A stretch of DNA of 47,305 nucleotides, from assembly GCA_014384375.1 (NCBI GenBank), contig JACNFY010000012.1:1-47305 (forward strand), read 5' to 3'. The DNA is from Nanobdellati archaeon. Its GTDB lineage: Archaea; Nanobdellota; Nanobdellia; Woesearchaeales; GCA-2686295. Shown here one piece after another: positions 28,066-35,905 of the stretch. A program made the translations under genes and the position numbers. Position 1 is the stretch's first letter, and every line of letters starts with the position of its first letter. The notes below the pieces were generated by a model that was not told the origin of the DNA, did not search any database, and was given only the letters and a program-made list of their open reading frames with translations.

Positions 28066-30002
28066 TATGCAAACCTCCTTGTCACACTTATGAATTTCTT
28101 GATTTTATGAAGAAATGAATCCTGATAATTACAGTTTAATAACACACATTTATCTTTACAATAGTATATTTGCTTTCTTTGTTTTTTGGCTTGCTGAGAA
28201 CTCCATATTTTTCTAGGATTATCCTCTAGAATGTTCCCTATTGGTGGGAAACTATAACAATACTTAACATCACCCCTGTAAGATATTAAGAAGTTTTGAT
28301 TGCCAACAAAACAACGCATAGACACAGATTTATTATTAAGAAAATATTGTTTCATCAATCTTAACTGTTTTTCAGAATTTAATATTTTTGATTTCTTCAT
28401 AGATTTGATTGTGTTAAAAATCTTATCTACTTCATTAGAATTAGGCCAAGAAGGGTTGTTCTTATACCAATATTGATTATAAGTTTTATCATGGTAAGGC
28501 TTCTGTGTTAAACATTGGAATCTTATTCCGTTACTATAAGAATCTACAAACTCAACTAATGACTTAATAGATTCAAGGTTTTCTTTCATTAAAACTGTAC
28601 TAATGAAAGTTTTGAAAGAAAAATCCTTAGACAATCTTATCACATTTTTTAAGTGCTCACAACTACCTTTAGCACCAACGATTGAATCATGAATTTCAGG
28701 ATTGACTGATTCTAAAGAAACACTTAGAAATGAAAGACCTGAAGATTCAAGCTTTTGCATCGATTTTGAATTCAACAAAGAGCCATTTGTAAGGAGATGA
28801 GTCATGATTCCATTCTGAGTGCAAAAACTTATCACATCATATATGTCTTTTCTCAACATTGGTTCTCCACCACTAATTGTAAATACAAAAGAACCAAGCC
28901 AATTCTTTAGCTTCAAAATAATATGTTTGATTTCTTCCCTTGATAAGAAATCTTTGTTATTCTCTTCCCAGATACCACACTTGACACAGCGATAATTGCA
29001 TCTAGAAGTTGTTCCAATTGTTATATTTGTTGGTAAGGGCAGACCGATATGAAAAAGAGTTTTTATTCTAGTTTCAAGATGTCTAATACCAATAATTAAT
29101 GCAGTTTTCGAAGAAGTTCTTAATCTAAGCGTGCCTAGAAAATGAGCGAAGTTTTTCATTAGTAACAAAAAGAAGAGAACTATCGATTTTATTCCAAATC
29201 GTTTTACAAGCTTCCTTATTGTAGAAAAACTAATCAAAGAAACAGATGTGTTTTTGTAATGTTTACCTAAAATGTTTTTTAACTGACAATCACCCAAACC
29301 ATAAACATAACTCTGTTTTAAGAAAGAAAAAACAGAATCTTTTCGCTTATTAAAAGCCTTTATTTCTGGAATAAATAATATCTTCACATTCTGAGTATCT
29401 AATCGTCTTCTTAATAATTCATCTTCTCTCGTTATCGGAAATTCCATTAGGAAAAACATATCAAAAAATTTCTTTTTAACAGAAAAATTTCCTGTTCCTA
29501 GCAAACTTATATAGATTTTACCATCATGTCTGGCAATTTTTTTTTCAATATTAACATCCAATATAAATTTCCAAAGCAGGCCTATCAAATGATATTTATA
29601 ATAAACATCTAAACCTCCCTGAATAATGAGCTCCTGTTTGAATTGCTTATGATAATAAACAATTTTCTCTATCCAATCAGGATTAGCAACAAAATCATCA
29701 TCAATAAAAGCTATCACTCTTCCTTTTGATTTTTTTATACCTAAACTTCTTACAAACCCAGGTTTTCCTGAATGATGTCTGCAAGAAACTAAGGATATAT
29801 CTTTTATCTTAGAATGTTTGATTAATCTTGAAACATCATAATTAGAACAATCATCAACAACAATTACTTCAAATTTGTGTTTAGGAAATGTCTGAGATGA
29901 TAAAGAATCAAGACAACCTTGTAAAAGTAACTCTCGATTAAAAGTTGGTATAATAACACTAACTTCTATTTGGGATTTCATATTTTCTTTAATTAGTCCC
30001 AT
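28065..30002 (-). CDS. GT2 glycosyltransferase-radical SAM/SPASM fusion
   Basis: 645 residues from ATG 30002; an ATG at 30071 would give 668 and one at 29981 would give 638. Numbering here is from 30071. The N-terminal GT-A domain has VSVIIPTFNRELLL, VIVVDDCSN (Asp73-74), FIDDDF (124-126) and REDELL (216-219). A hydrophobic segment lies near 297-312. A radical SAM domain follows: CNYRCVKC (Cys358/362/365) and SGGEPMLR (400-407). The C-terminus carries a SPASM-like set (Cys587, 605, 638, 642, 647) that probably binds auxiliary Fe-S clusters. One chain thus combines sugar transfer and radical chemistry. A TATA-like GATTTTTTAAAG (30026-30037) about 30 bases before 30002 supports that start. Confidence 0.82.
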   Translation of the reverse strand: MGLIKENMKSQIEVSVIIPTFNRELLLQGCLDSLSSQTFPKHKFEVIVVDDCSNYDVSRLIKHSKIKDISLVSCRHHSGKPGFVRSLGIKKSKGRVIAFIDDDFVANPDWIEKIVYYHKQFKQELIIQGGLDVYYKYHLIGLLWKFILDVNIEKKIARHDGKIYISLLGTGNFSVKKKFFDMFFLMEFPITREDELLRRRLDTQNVKILFIPEIKAFNKRKDSVFSFLKQSYVYGLGDCQLKNILGKHYKNTSVSLISFSTIRKLVKRFGIKSIVLFFLLLMKNFAHFLGTLRLRTSSKTALIIGIRHLETRIKTLFHIGLPLPTNITIGTTSRCNYRCVKCGIWEENNKDFLSREEIKHIILKLKNWLGSFVFTISGGEPMLRKDIYDVISFCTQNGIMTHLLTNGSLLNSKSMQKLESSGLSFLSVSLESVNPEIHDSIVGAKGSCEHLKNVIRLSKDFSFKTFISTVLMKENLESIKSLVEFVDSYSNGIRFQCLTQKPYHDKTYNQYWYKNNPSWPNSNEVDKIFNTIKSMKKSKILNSEKQLRLMKQYFLNNKSVSMRCFVGNQNFLISYRGDVKYCYSFPPIGNILEDNPRKIWSSQQAKKQRKQIYYCKDKCVLLNCNYQDSFLHKIKKFISVTRRFA

Positions 30003-30085
30003 GATTATAAATTTTATCAAAAATACTTTAAAAAATCTAAACCTGATTAAAAAAATATTAAAACCAAACATAATTCTTTATTAAG
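30003..30085. promoter_or_regulatory. Divergent promoter region
   Basis: A/T-rich spacer between the GT2-radical SAM gene (-) and the TylF-like gene (+). A leftward TATA candidate lies at 30026-30037 and a rightward one, AAAAAATATTAAAAC, at about 30050-30064, each about 25-35 bases before its start. No inverted repeat stands out. Confidence 0.4.
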
Positions 30086-30814
30086 ATGAATAATAAGTTC
30101 ATTAAAGATATTCTAGATGCCAATATAAATCTTTCATGGAAAGAAAAGCTCGCTGTTAAGTTCACAAATCTCTTTAATAAAAATAAATTTTTTCATCTTC
30201 AGTATAAAAAAAGAACTATGATTAGTGTTGAAAGAGGCATAAATCTCTACCATATGCTTAATCAAACAGTTAATGCAAATATACCTGGCGAAGTAGTAGA
30301 GCTTGGTTGTTATGAGGGAATTACAGCAATAATAATGCAAAAAACTCTTGATAAATTAAAGTCTAAAAAAGATCTCCACGTTTTTGACTCATTCCAAGGA
30401 ATTCCAGGCACAGATATTAATGATGGAAAAATATTGAAAAAAGGTGCAATTTATACAAACAAAGAAACACTAGTTAATAACTTTGAAAAATTCAGAACAA
30501 AAAAACCAGTTATTCATGAGGGATGGTTTGACAAAACATTAAAAAATCTTCCAAAAAAAGTTTGTTTTGCGCATTTAGATGCAAATTTGTGTTCTTCAAC
30601 AAAGCTGGCTCTTGAGAAAGTTTATCCTAGAGTTAGCAAAGGAGGAATAATTCTTATTGATGATTATTGTGGTCAAGATTTTAATAAGCCATATAACCGA
30701 ATTCCTGGTGTAAAAAAAGCATGTGATGAATTCTTCAGTAACAAAGAAACAGTCAAAGTACTAATATCAACTAGTTTTGATGGAATCAATCAAGGTTTCA
30801 TAAAAAAGGAGTAA
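30086..30814 (+). CDS. TylF/macrocin O-methyltransferase-like SAM methyltransferase
   Basis: 242 residues. The SAM-binding motif I is EVVELGCYEGITAIIMQ (about 72-88), followed by LHVFDSFQGIPG, a hallmark of the TylF family, then FAHLDANLCSST and GGIILIDDYCG. The family's usual metal-binding HxDxDLY appears as HLDANLC: the first Asp remains, the second is Asn and Tyr is Cys. Metal binding may therefore differ. TylF-type enzymes O-methylate sugars in antibiotics and surface glycans. The gene is five bases from murB, so it may methylate a glycan product of this operon (inference). Confidence 0.82.
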   Translation: MNNKFIKDILDANINLSWKEKLAVKFTNLFNKNKFFHLQYKKRTMISVERGINLYHMLNQTVNANIPGEVVELGCYEGITAIIMQKTLDKLKSKKDLHVFDSFQGIPGTDINDGKILKKGAIYTNKETLVNNFEKFRTKKPVIHEGWFDKTLKNLPKKVCFAHLDANLCSSTKLALEKVYPRVSKGGIILIDDYCGQDFNKPYNRIPGVKKACDEFFSNKETVKVLISTSFDGINQGFIKKE

Positions 30815-30819
30815 AGCTA

Positions 30820-31659
30820 ATGTATCTCGAAAAACATGCTTTAATTGAAAATTCTTTTGGAGTTAAAAGCAGATGTGAGTTTTTAGCCAAAACAGAATCA
30901 ATTGAAGAAATTATGGAATGCTTAAGGTTTGCAAAAGAGAATAATTTGAAAGTAAATATCTTGGGAAGAGGCACAAACATATTAATTTGTAATAATGAAA
31001 TTGTGGGTCTAATAATCTCGATTAACAATAATTTATCAGACTATTCTATTCAAGATAATATAATAACTTTACAAGCAGGAATTGGACTCTCTGAAGCTTC
31101 AAAGATAGCTTTAAAGAATAGATTGTCAGGTCTTGAGTTTGCAGAAGGGATTCCAGGTACTATTGGAGGGGCTATTTTTGGCAATGCAGGTGCTTTTGGA
31201 GAGATAATAGGAACGCTTGTTCAGAAAGTTAAAATAATTGATATAGAAAAACTGATTGTTAAGGAAAAGAAAAACTTGCAATTCTCTCATCGACAAAGTA
31301 ATATTGAGAAGAACAGAGAAATAATTATTGAGGTTGAACTAAAACTAGAAAAAAAGAATAAGAAAGAGATCCAAGAAAAAATGAGTCTTTTCAGAGAAAT
31401 AAAAAAAGAAACCCAACCAAAAGAAAGATCTGCTGGTTGCATATTCAAAAACAATCAAGCAGGGAGAATCATTGATGAATTAGGGTTAAAAGGCACAAAG
31501 GTAGGGGATGCCGAAATCTCTGAAAAACACGCTAATTTCATAGTAAACAAAGGAAAAGCAATGGGTTCTGACATGTTGAAATTGATCGAAATAATAAAAA
31601 AGAAAGCAAAGAAAGAAAAGAACATTGATTTAGAATTAGAAATTAGTATTTTGAAATGA
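30820..31659 (+). CDS. murB: UDP-N-acetylenolpyruvoylglucosamine reductase MurB
   Basis: 279 residues. MurB reduces UDP-GlcNAc-enolpyruvate to UDP-MurNAc with NADPH and FAD. FAD-domain motifs are clear: ILGRGTNILI (LGGGSNLL-type), GLEFAEGIPGTIGGAIFGN followed by AGAFGE, and FSHRQSN in place of F.YR.S. The catalytic general acid position (Ser229 of E. coli MurB) is Cys in SAGCIFKNN. The C-terminal Glu is in DLELEISI. Length and the missing Tyr loop fit type II MurB. The gene overlaps murA by ATGA. MurB is a bacterial peptidoglycan enzyme; archaeal pseudomurein does not use MurNAc. Horizontal acquisition is likely, but base composition matches the neighbours. Confidence 0.9.
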   Translation: MYLEKHALIENSFGVKSRCEFLAKTESIEEIMECLRFAKENNLKVNILGRGTNILICNNEIVGLIISINNNLSDYSIQDNIITLQAGIGLSEASKIALKNRLSGLEFAEGIPGTIGGAIFGNAGAFGEIIGTLVQKVKIIDIEKLIVKEKKNLQFSHRQSNIEKNREIIIEVELKLEKKNKKEIQEKMSLFREIKKETQPKERSAGCIFKNNQAGRIIDELGLKGTKVGDAEISEKHANFIVNKGKAMGSDMLKLIEIIKKKAKKEKNIDLELEISILK

Positions 31660-32909
31660 AAAAAATAATTATTAACGGAGATAAGAAGTTAAAAGGAAGA
31701 GTCAGTATTAGCGGGTCTAAAAATGAAAGCTTGGCAATTCTATGCGCAGCACTTTTATCAACTGACAGAGTAGTTTTGAAAAATGTTCCAAATATCAAAG
31801 ATATTTCTGTAATGAAAAACTTGATTGAGAACATTGGAAGCAAAATTACCTCCTCAGATAATATTATAATAGCGCCTCAAATTATTAACCACATTATCAA
31901 AAGCAATAATGTAGGATTAATTAGAAACTCTATTTTACTTTTAGGTCCTTTAATTGCAAAGAGAAAAAAAGCGATAATTCCTGTGCCTGGAGGATGTAAT
32001 ATTGGCTCAAGACCAATTAATCTTCATTTGGAAGGATTAAAAAAATTAGGCGTTGATATAAAAGTTAGCAACGGTTTAGTTTCTGCTCAAACAAAAGAAC
32101 TTAGAGGTGCAAAGATAAAACTAGGATTTCCAAGTGTTGGAGCAACAGAAAGCATTATGATAACTGCAACAGTGGCAGAAGGTCAGACTATAATCTATAA
32201 TGCCGCCAGAGAATCAGAGATTCAAGGTCTTGCAAGGTTCTTAAACCAGATGGGCGCAGATATCAAAGGGATGGGAACTGACACACTTGTTATTAACGGT
32301 AAAAAAGAGTTGTCTGGAACAGAATATTCTGTGAGTCCTGATCGGATTGAAACAATAACTTACATGATTTTAGGAAGTTTTCCAGGAAATGAAATCAGGG
32401 TTGAAAACACGAATAAAGAAGACGTATGTGAGGTTATGCAAACATTAAGAGACATGTGTGTTTCGATTGAAAATGAAAGAACTGATATTATAGTAAGAGG
32501 CGACAAAGATTTGAAATCAGCGAATATAATTGCCAAGCCATTTCCTAATTTTCCAACTGATGCTCAAGCCTTAATAACTCCTTTATTATGTTCTGCAAAA
32601 GGGGAAAGCAGTATTACTGATAATGTGTTTCCAGAAAGATTCACACATATTAAAGAATTGAGAAAGATGGGTGCACATATAATACTTAAAGGAAACAAAG
32701 CGACCATATTTGGACAATACAAGCTTAAAGGTGCAAAAGTTATTTGTCATGATCTAAGAGGAGGAATGGCTTTAATTCTCGCAGGTTTGGTTGCAAAAGG
32801 AAAGACAATAATCGAAAACAAACACTACATAGATAGAGGCTATGAGAACTATATAGAGAAATTGCAGTCATTAGGTACAAAGATTAATCTGTTTAACCAT
32901 AAATTATAA
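31656..32909 (+). CDS. murA: UDP-N-acetylglucosamine 1-carboxyvinyltransferase MurA
   Basis: 417 residues, the normal MurA length. MurA transfers enolpyruvate from PEP to UDP-GlcNAc, the first committed step to UDP-MurNAc. Catalytic landmarks are present: ISGSKNESL (Lys22-Asn23 equivalents), VPGGCNIGSRPINLHLEGL with the active-site Cys (Cys115 equivalent), FPNFPTDAQA with the catalytic Asp (305 equivalent), and HDLRGGMALILAGL with the Arg (397 equivalent). The Cys implies fosfomycin-sensitive chemistry by family knowledge. EPSP synthase shares the fold but lacks this set. MurC-F ligases are not in the window, so UDP-MurNAc may be used as a sugar in a surface glycan rather than in peptidoglycan (inference). 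Confidence 0.93.
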   Translation: MKKIIINGDKKLKGRVSISGSKNESLAILCAALLSTDRVVLKNVPNIKDISVMKNLIENIGSKITSSDNIIIAPQIINHIIKSNNVGLIRNSILLLGPLIAKRKKAIIPVPGGCNIGSRPINLHLEGLKKLGVDIKVSNGLVSAQTKELRGAKIKLGFPSVGATESIMITATVAEGQTIIYNAARESEIQGLARFLNQMGADIKGMGTDTLVINGKKELSGTEYSVSPDRIETITYMILGSFPGNEIRVENTNKEDVCEVMQTLRDMCVSIENERTDIIVRGDKDLKSANIIAKPFPNFPTDAQALITPLLCSAKGESSITDNVFPERFTHIKELRKMGAHIILKGNKATIFGQYKLKGAKVICHDLRGGMALILAGLVAKGKTIIENKHYIDRGYENYIEKLQSLGTKINLFNHKL

Positions 32910-32912
32910 ATA
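32904..32912 (+). promoter_or_regulatory. TATA box for the winged-helix gene
   Basis: TTATAAATA overlaps the murA stop codon and lies 23-31 bases before ATG 32935, giving an expected start of transcription at or next to the ATG (leaderless). Confidence 0.55.
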
Positions 32913-32934
32913 CTAATAATTTCTTAAATCTTTT

Positions 32935-33387
32935 ATGGCAAAAGTTTCTATTGACACTCCACTAGCAGAGATAACTCTTCGGAAGTACGAGTCACCTAAA
33001 GGCTTGGAGAAGAGAGAGCTTGTTAGAAAACTATGCCTTTCTTTAGGACTTTTGCAACCAGGGGATTCTCGTGATGTTGTTGTCGATGTTCTACAAGTGA
33101 TGTTAGAAGCAAAAAGAGCATTAACTAGCAAAGAAGTTGAGGAACTAACAATTGCTAACAGAAAAAAGTACAAGCAACCAATGCTTGGCATAGCACCTTC
33201 AAACATTAGGAGGCAATTATTAAGGATAAGAGATTTGTTCTTAGTTGAAAAAGTTGCTAATAATTACAGGGTAAAAGAAAACTCTAAATTACTAGCATTA
33301 TTTGAAGAAAATATTGAAAAGTATTATCTTAATTCTATTATTAAAAGAGTCAAAGAATACTTGGAAGAAGTTGATAAAAATTTTTAG
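32935..33387 (+). CDS. Small protein of unknown function, possibly winged-helix
   Basis: 150 residues, no recognised family. The N-terminus (about 1-30) is a beta-like segment ending in RKYESPKGLEKRELVRK. Residues about 35-110 read as a helix-rich DNA-binding fold: VLQVMLEAKRALTSKEVEEL resembles a helix-turn-helix, followed by NIRRQLLRIRDLFLVEKVANNYRV, which resembles a recognition helix and beta wing. The C-terminus is helical. It has its own promoter and is unlinked to murA. A transcription regulator is the best guess, at low confidence. Confidence 0.6.
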   Translation: MAKVSIDTPLAEITLRKYESPKGLEKRELVRKLCLSLGLLQPGDSRDVVVDVLQVMLEAKRALTSKEVEELTIANRKKYKQPMLGIAPSNIRRQLLRIRDLFLVEKVANNYRVKENSKLLALFEENIEKYYLNSIIKRVKEYLEEVDKNF

Positions 33388-33503
33388 AAACACGAAAAAA
33401 ACAACAGGACAACCAAAATATTTTCATGACGAGAAAAAATAGCACTGGACATCAGGTCATAGCGCATATAAACAAAAACTCTTTCTAAAAAAATAAAGAA
33501 AAA

Positions 33504-33535
33504 CTGGACTTAAAATCCAGTTGACGTCCCCACAC
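33504..33535 (+). pseudogene. Partial tRNA relic: anticodon arm and variable region
   Basis: CTGGACTTAAAATCCAG followed by TTGACGTCCCCACAC closely repeats the anticodon arm and variable region of the tRNA 108 bases downstream, with two substitutions in the loop and a small change in the variable arm. The loop gives anticodon UAA (Leu). No matching acceptor, D or T arm flanks it, so it looks like the surviving core of a decayed tandem copy. The rest of 33388-33582 shows no gene; CATATAAAC at about 33464-33472 is TATA-like. Confidence 0.55.
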
Positions 33536-33582
33536 ATAAATAAGTAAGACAATTGTTTATTTATATTTTTCCTTTTAGCAAA

Positions 33583-33691
33583 GGCAGGGTGGTCGAGTTT
33601 GGCTTAAGACGCTGGACTTATGATCCAGTTGACGCGTCCCACACGTTACGCGGGTTCAAAACGTTAACACGGGAAAATCCCGTCCCTGCCG
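33583..33691 (+). tRNA. Type II tRNA (Leu/Ser-like body, anticodon reads UAU) with T-loop intron
   Basis: The acceptor stem GGCAGGG (33583-33589) pairs perfectly with CCCTGCC (33684-33690); discriminator G33691. The D-arm GTCGAGTTTGGCTTAAGAC has a three-pair stem and G13/A22 as in type II tRNAs. The anticodon stem CTGGA/TCCAG (33612-33616/33624-33628) closes a seven-base loop CTTATGA, so positions 34-36 read UAU. A long variable arm pairs TGACG with CGTTA. Removing 33661-33677 gives a perfect T-arm, GCGGG-TTCAAAT-CCCGT. UAU would read the Ile codon AUA, at odds with a Leu- or Ser-like body; G73 favours Ser over Leu. Amino acid identity is left open. A TATA-like TTTATTTATA lies at about 33556-33565. 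Confidence 0.7.
33661..33677 (+). other. Putative 17-nt tRNA intron at T-loop position 59/60
   Basis: The segment folds into a bulge-helix-bulge shape with the T-stem as outer helix (GCGGG/CCCGT). The central helix is TTC/GAA plus one A-G mismatch. The bulges are three bases each (AAA at 33659-33661; AAT at 33676-33678), and the inner helix is CGT/ACG with loop TAAC. Cutting after the second base of each bulge, the archaeal splicing rule, yields exactly the canonical T-loop TTCAAAT. T-arm introns are known mainly from Thermoproteales. The alternative is a 17-base insertion in a pseudogene. Confidence 0.6.
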
Positions 33692-33700
33692 GTGAAAAAA

Positions 33701-34003
33701 CTAGAATTTGTATAACTTTTTCTTGAAATAAATAATTCTATTGCTTTTTATGTCAATTCCCTCTTTCTTAAGTAATTTAATTTTATTCTTCACTCCACTG
33801 CTGAATCCTCCAATACTCCCATCACTATTCACAACCCTGTGGCATGGCACCTTTGGAGCATAAGGATTCTTATGCATCGCCTGACCAACAGCTCTATAAC
33901 CCTTACTTCCAACAGCTTTAGCTAGCTCTCCATAAGTCGTTACTCTACCCTTAGGTACTTTCCTAAGCTTTGCATAAATCCTTTCTTCGAATTTAGTTGG
34001 CAT
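33701..34003 (-). CDS. MGMT-like DNA alkyltransferase C-terminal domain protein
   Basis: About 100 residues from ATG 34003; the upstream in-frame ATG at 34024 would lengthen the overlap with the methyltransferase gene. The protein is the DNA-binding/active-site domain of O6-alkylguanine-DNA alkyltransferase: VPKGRVTTYGELAKAVGS, YRAVGQAMHKNP (Arg finger region) and the acceptor motif PCHRVV with the reactive Cys, then SDGSIGGFSSG. The N-terminal domain of full Ada/Ogt proteins is absent. Because it keeps Cys rather than Trp at the active site, it is more like a minimal alkyltransferase than an ATL protein. It overlaps the upstream methyltransferase by 11 bases. Confidence 0.88.
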   Translation of the reverse strand: MPTKFEERIYAKLRKVPKGRVTTYGELAKAVGSKGYRAVGQAMHKNPYAPKVPCHRVVNSDGSIGGFSSGVKNKIKLLKKEGIDIKSNRIIYFKKKLYKF

Positions 34004-34772
34004 TTTCAGGTTTCTTACAAACAAAAAACATGCAGTTTACACTGTCCTTCAACAATGAATCTTCAGGTGCAATAGTGTTTCTATAATCATTAAATTCTAA
34101 AACAAACCCTGCTTCTTCTATCATATTCTTTACTTCTGATAAGCTCGAGATATGAATATACATATCTGTTCCATAATCTGTAGATTTTCCTCTTCTAAAA
34201 AACCTATCTCCCCATTCTTGCTCTTCTACTTTGAAGCCTATTGGTTTCATGATGTACATTCTAAAAAATTGCTTTATCCAGAATGGGGCCCATTTACTGA
34301 AGAATACCCGTATATGTGATGTGAATATGAAGTAACCTCCAGATTTCATTACTCTAAATATTTCTTTAAAAGATTTTAACCTATTATTACTGCCTGGTAT
34401 TTGATCCCATCCGTTGAAGGAAAACAAAGCATTGTCAAAACTTTCATTTTTAAATTCAAAGTTAGTAGCATCTCCAACTCTGAAATCAGCATTTATTTTT
34501 AGTTCTTTACTCATTTCTTTTGCTGATTTAATCATTGCAGGTGTTAAGTCTATTCCAACAACCTTATAACCCATCTTTGCAAGTTCAAAAGTCGTTCTAC
34601 CAGAGCCACAACCAATATCTAGAATGGATGATTCCTTCAGGAAATATTTCTTAACTAGTGTTTCTTCAGATTTCCAGATTCCTCTCTTAGTCATTCCTTT
34701 GTACATTTCTTGTACTTTCTTGGTTGAGAATCCTTTTACAACTGAGTCTTTTAATGATTGAGAACCAGACAT
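33993..34772 (-). CDS. Class I SAM-dependent methyltransferase (methyltransferase-11-like)
   Basis: 259 residues from ATG 34772, chosen because it follows the tyrS stop by one base; ATG 34799 would overlap tyrS. SAM motif I is ILDIGCGSGRTTFELA, motif II VVGIDLTPAMIKSA, then FRVGDATNFEF and the post-motif GGYFIFTSH. The C-terminal third is a family-specific region with WGDRFFRRGKSTDYG. The acceptor cannot be inferred. The gene reads with tyrS in one direction and may be co-transcribed. Confidence 0.86.
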   Translation of the reverse strand: MSGSQSLKDSVVKGFSTKKVQEMYKGMTKRGIWKSEETLVKKYFLKESSILDIGCGSGRTTFELAKMGYKVVGIDLTPAMIKSAKEMSKELKINADFRVGDATNFEFKNESFDNALFSFNGWDQIPGSNNRLKSFKEIFRVMKSGGYFIFTSHIRVFFSKWAPFWIKQFFRMYIMKPIGFKVEEQEWGDRFFRRGKSTDYGTDMYIHISSLSEVKNMIEEAGFVLEFNDYRNTIAPEDSLLKDSVNCMFFVCKKPENAN

Positions 34773-34773
34773 T

Positions 34774-35850
34774 TTATCTTGTAACCTCAAACCTTTCAAC
34801 TTCCTTTTTCAAAGCTTTGGCTTTAGAATTCCTATCAAAGTGCTTTCTGACAGGCTCTACCAAATCATTCATCTTTTCAGCAACCGCTCCTTTCAAGTCC
34901 ATTGGATGTAGTTTTCCAGATGCAAACACTTTCTCCAACTCTTCATAGCTTTTGAACACTATGTCGCCGCCGAACTTTGCAGACCTCTTAATCTTTAAGC
35001 TCTTGTACTTCTCAAAGATTAAATATTTGCAGTATTCTAGAATTGGATTCTCACGAGTCTGTCCTTGAGGACAGTAAGCCTTGTTTATCTTTCTCTTTAT
35101 ATCTTCTCTCGTATCTGTCATGAAGATTGCAGAGTCTGGCTTTGATTTGCTCATCTTCAGATCAATAGTTCTTTCAGTAGCATCCTTTTCCTTGCTAACT
35201 GGCTGTCCAAGCCCCATTAGCATGTGATGTGAAACAATTACTGGTTTCCAGTAGCCAAGCTTTGGACCTATTTCGCGAGCCAAGACATTAACCTTTCGCT
35301 GGTCCATGCCTAGCTGACACACATCTGCTTTCAAGTGAAAGATATCAGCTGCTTGCATACAAGGATACAATATCTGTGATGCCTGCATTACTTCTCCTTC
35401 CTTACGCCCCATAATTTGTCCACATCTAATTACTCTCTTAACTGTTGAATTCCGTGCTACTTGCATCACTTTCTTCCAATACTCAGGATCATTAACCATG
35501 TCACTAACCCAGATAAACTCAACATTCTTCAGGTCCATTCCACAGGCCTTCCAGACCTCAATAAAGTACTTGCCGACTTTCTGTATCTTATCAAGGTCTC
35601 CACCCATCTTGTTATTAGCCCATCCATGCCAATCAGCAACGAGCATCTTGAACTTGGCTCCAGCCTTAGTCATTTTGTTGACGTTTATAGCTCTCAATAT
35701 TCCCTGCGCTATATGCATTGTGCCAGATGGTTCAAAGCCGTCATAAGCAACAAATTTCTTTTTCTTCTCTAGAAGTTCTTTTAACTCAGAAGGTTGTATT
35801 ATCTCTTCCCCAACTTGACTTATCAAGCTTAACCTTTGTTTAACATTCAT
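34774..35850 (-). CDS. tyrS: Tyrosyl-tRNA synthetase, archaeal type
   Basis: 358 residues, the compact archaeal/eukaryotic TyrRS form. It charges tRNA-Tyr. The class I signatures are HIAQG (HIGH equivalent) in YDGFEPSGTMHIAQGI and KMSKSKPDSAIF (KMSKS). Between them, QASQILYPCMQAADIFHLKA and QLGMDQRKVNVLARE match the tyrosine-binding region of the family. It lies downstream of rpoK after a 55-base A/T-rich gap that contains leftward TATA-like sequence, so it may also have its own promoter. Confidence 0.95.
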   Translation of the reverse strand: MNVKQRLSLISQVGEEIIQPSELKELLEKKKKFVAYDGFEPSGTMHIAQGILRAINVNKMTKAGAKFKMLVADWHGWANNKMGGDLDKIQKVGKYFIEVWKACGMDLKNVEFIWVSDMVNDPEYWKKVMQVARNSTVKRVIRCGQIMGRKEGEVMQASQILYPCMQAADIFHLKADVCQLGMDQRKVNVLAREIGPKLGYWKPVIVSHHMLMGLGQPVSKEKDATERTIDLKMSKSKPDSAIFMTDTREDIKRKINKAYCPQGQTRENPILEYCKYLIFEKYKSLKIKRSAKFGGDIVFKSYEELEKVFASGKLHPMDLKGAVAEKMNDLVEPVRKHFDRNSKAKALKKEVERFEVTR

Positions 35851-35905
35851 AAAAAAACTTAAGAATTATGGAATATTTAATGTTTTCTATTTTAAAACAA
35901 AAAAA

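Noticed and set aside
31656-32909. EPSP synthase (AroA) rather than MurA
   Set aside because: The GGCNIGSRP loop, the TDAQA motif and linkage to murB identify MurA.
33504-33691. An integration (att) site created by a mobile element in the tRNA
   Set aside because: The duplicate covers the tRNA core rather than its 3' end, and no integrase gene lies nearby.
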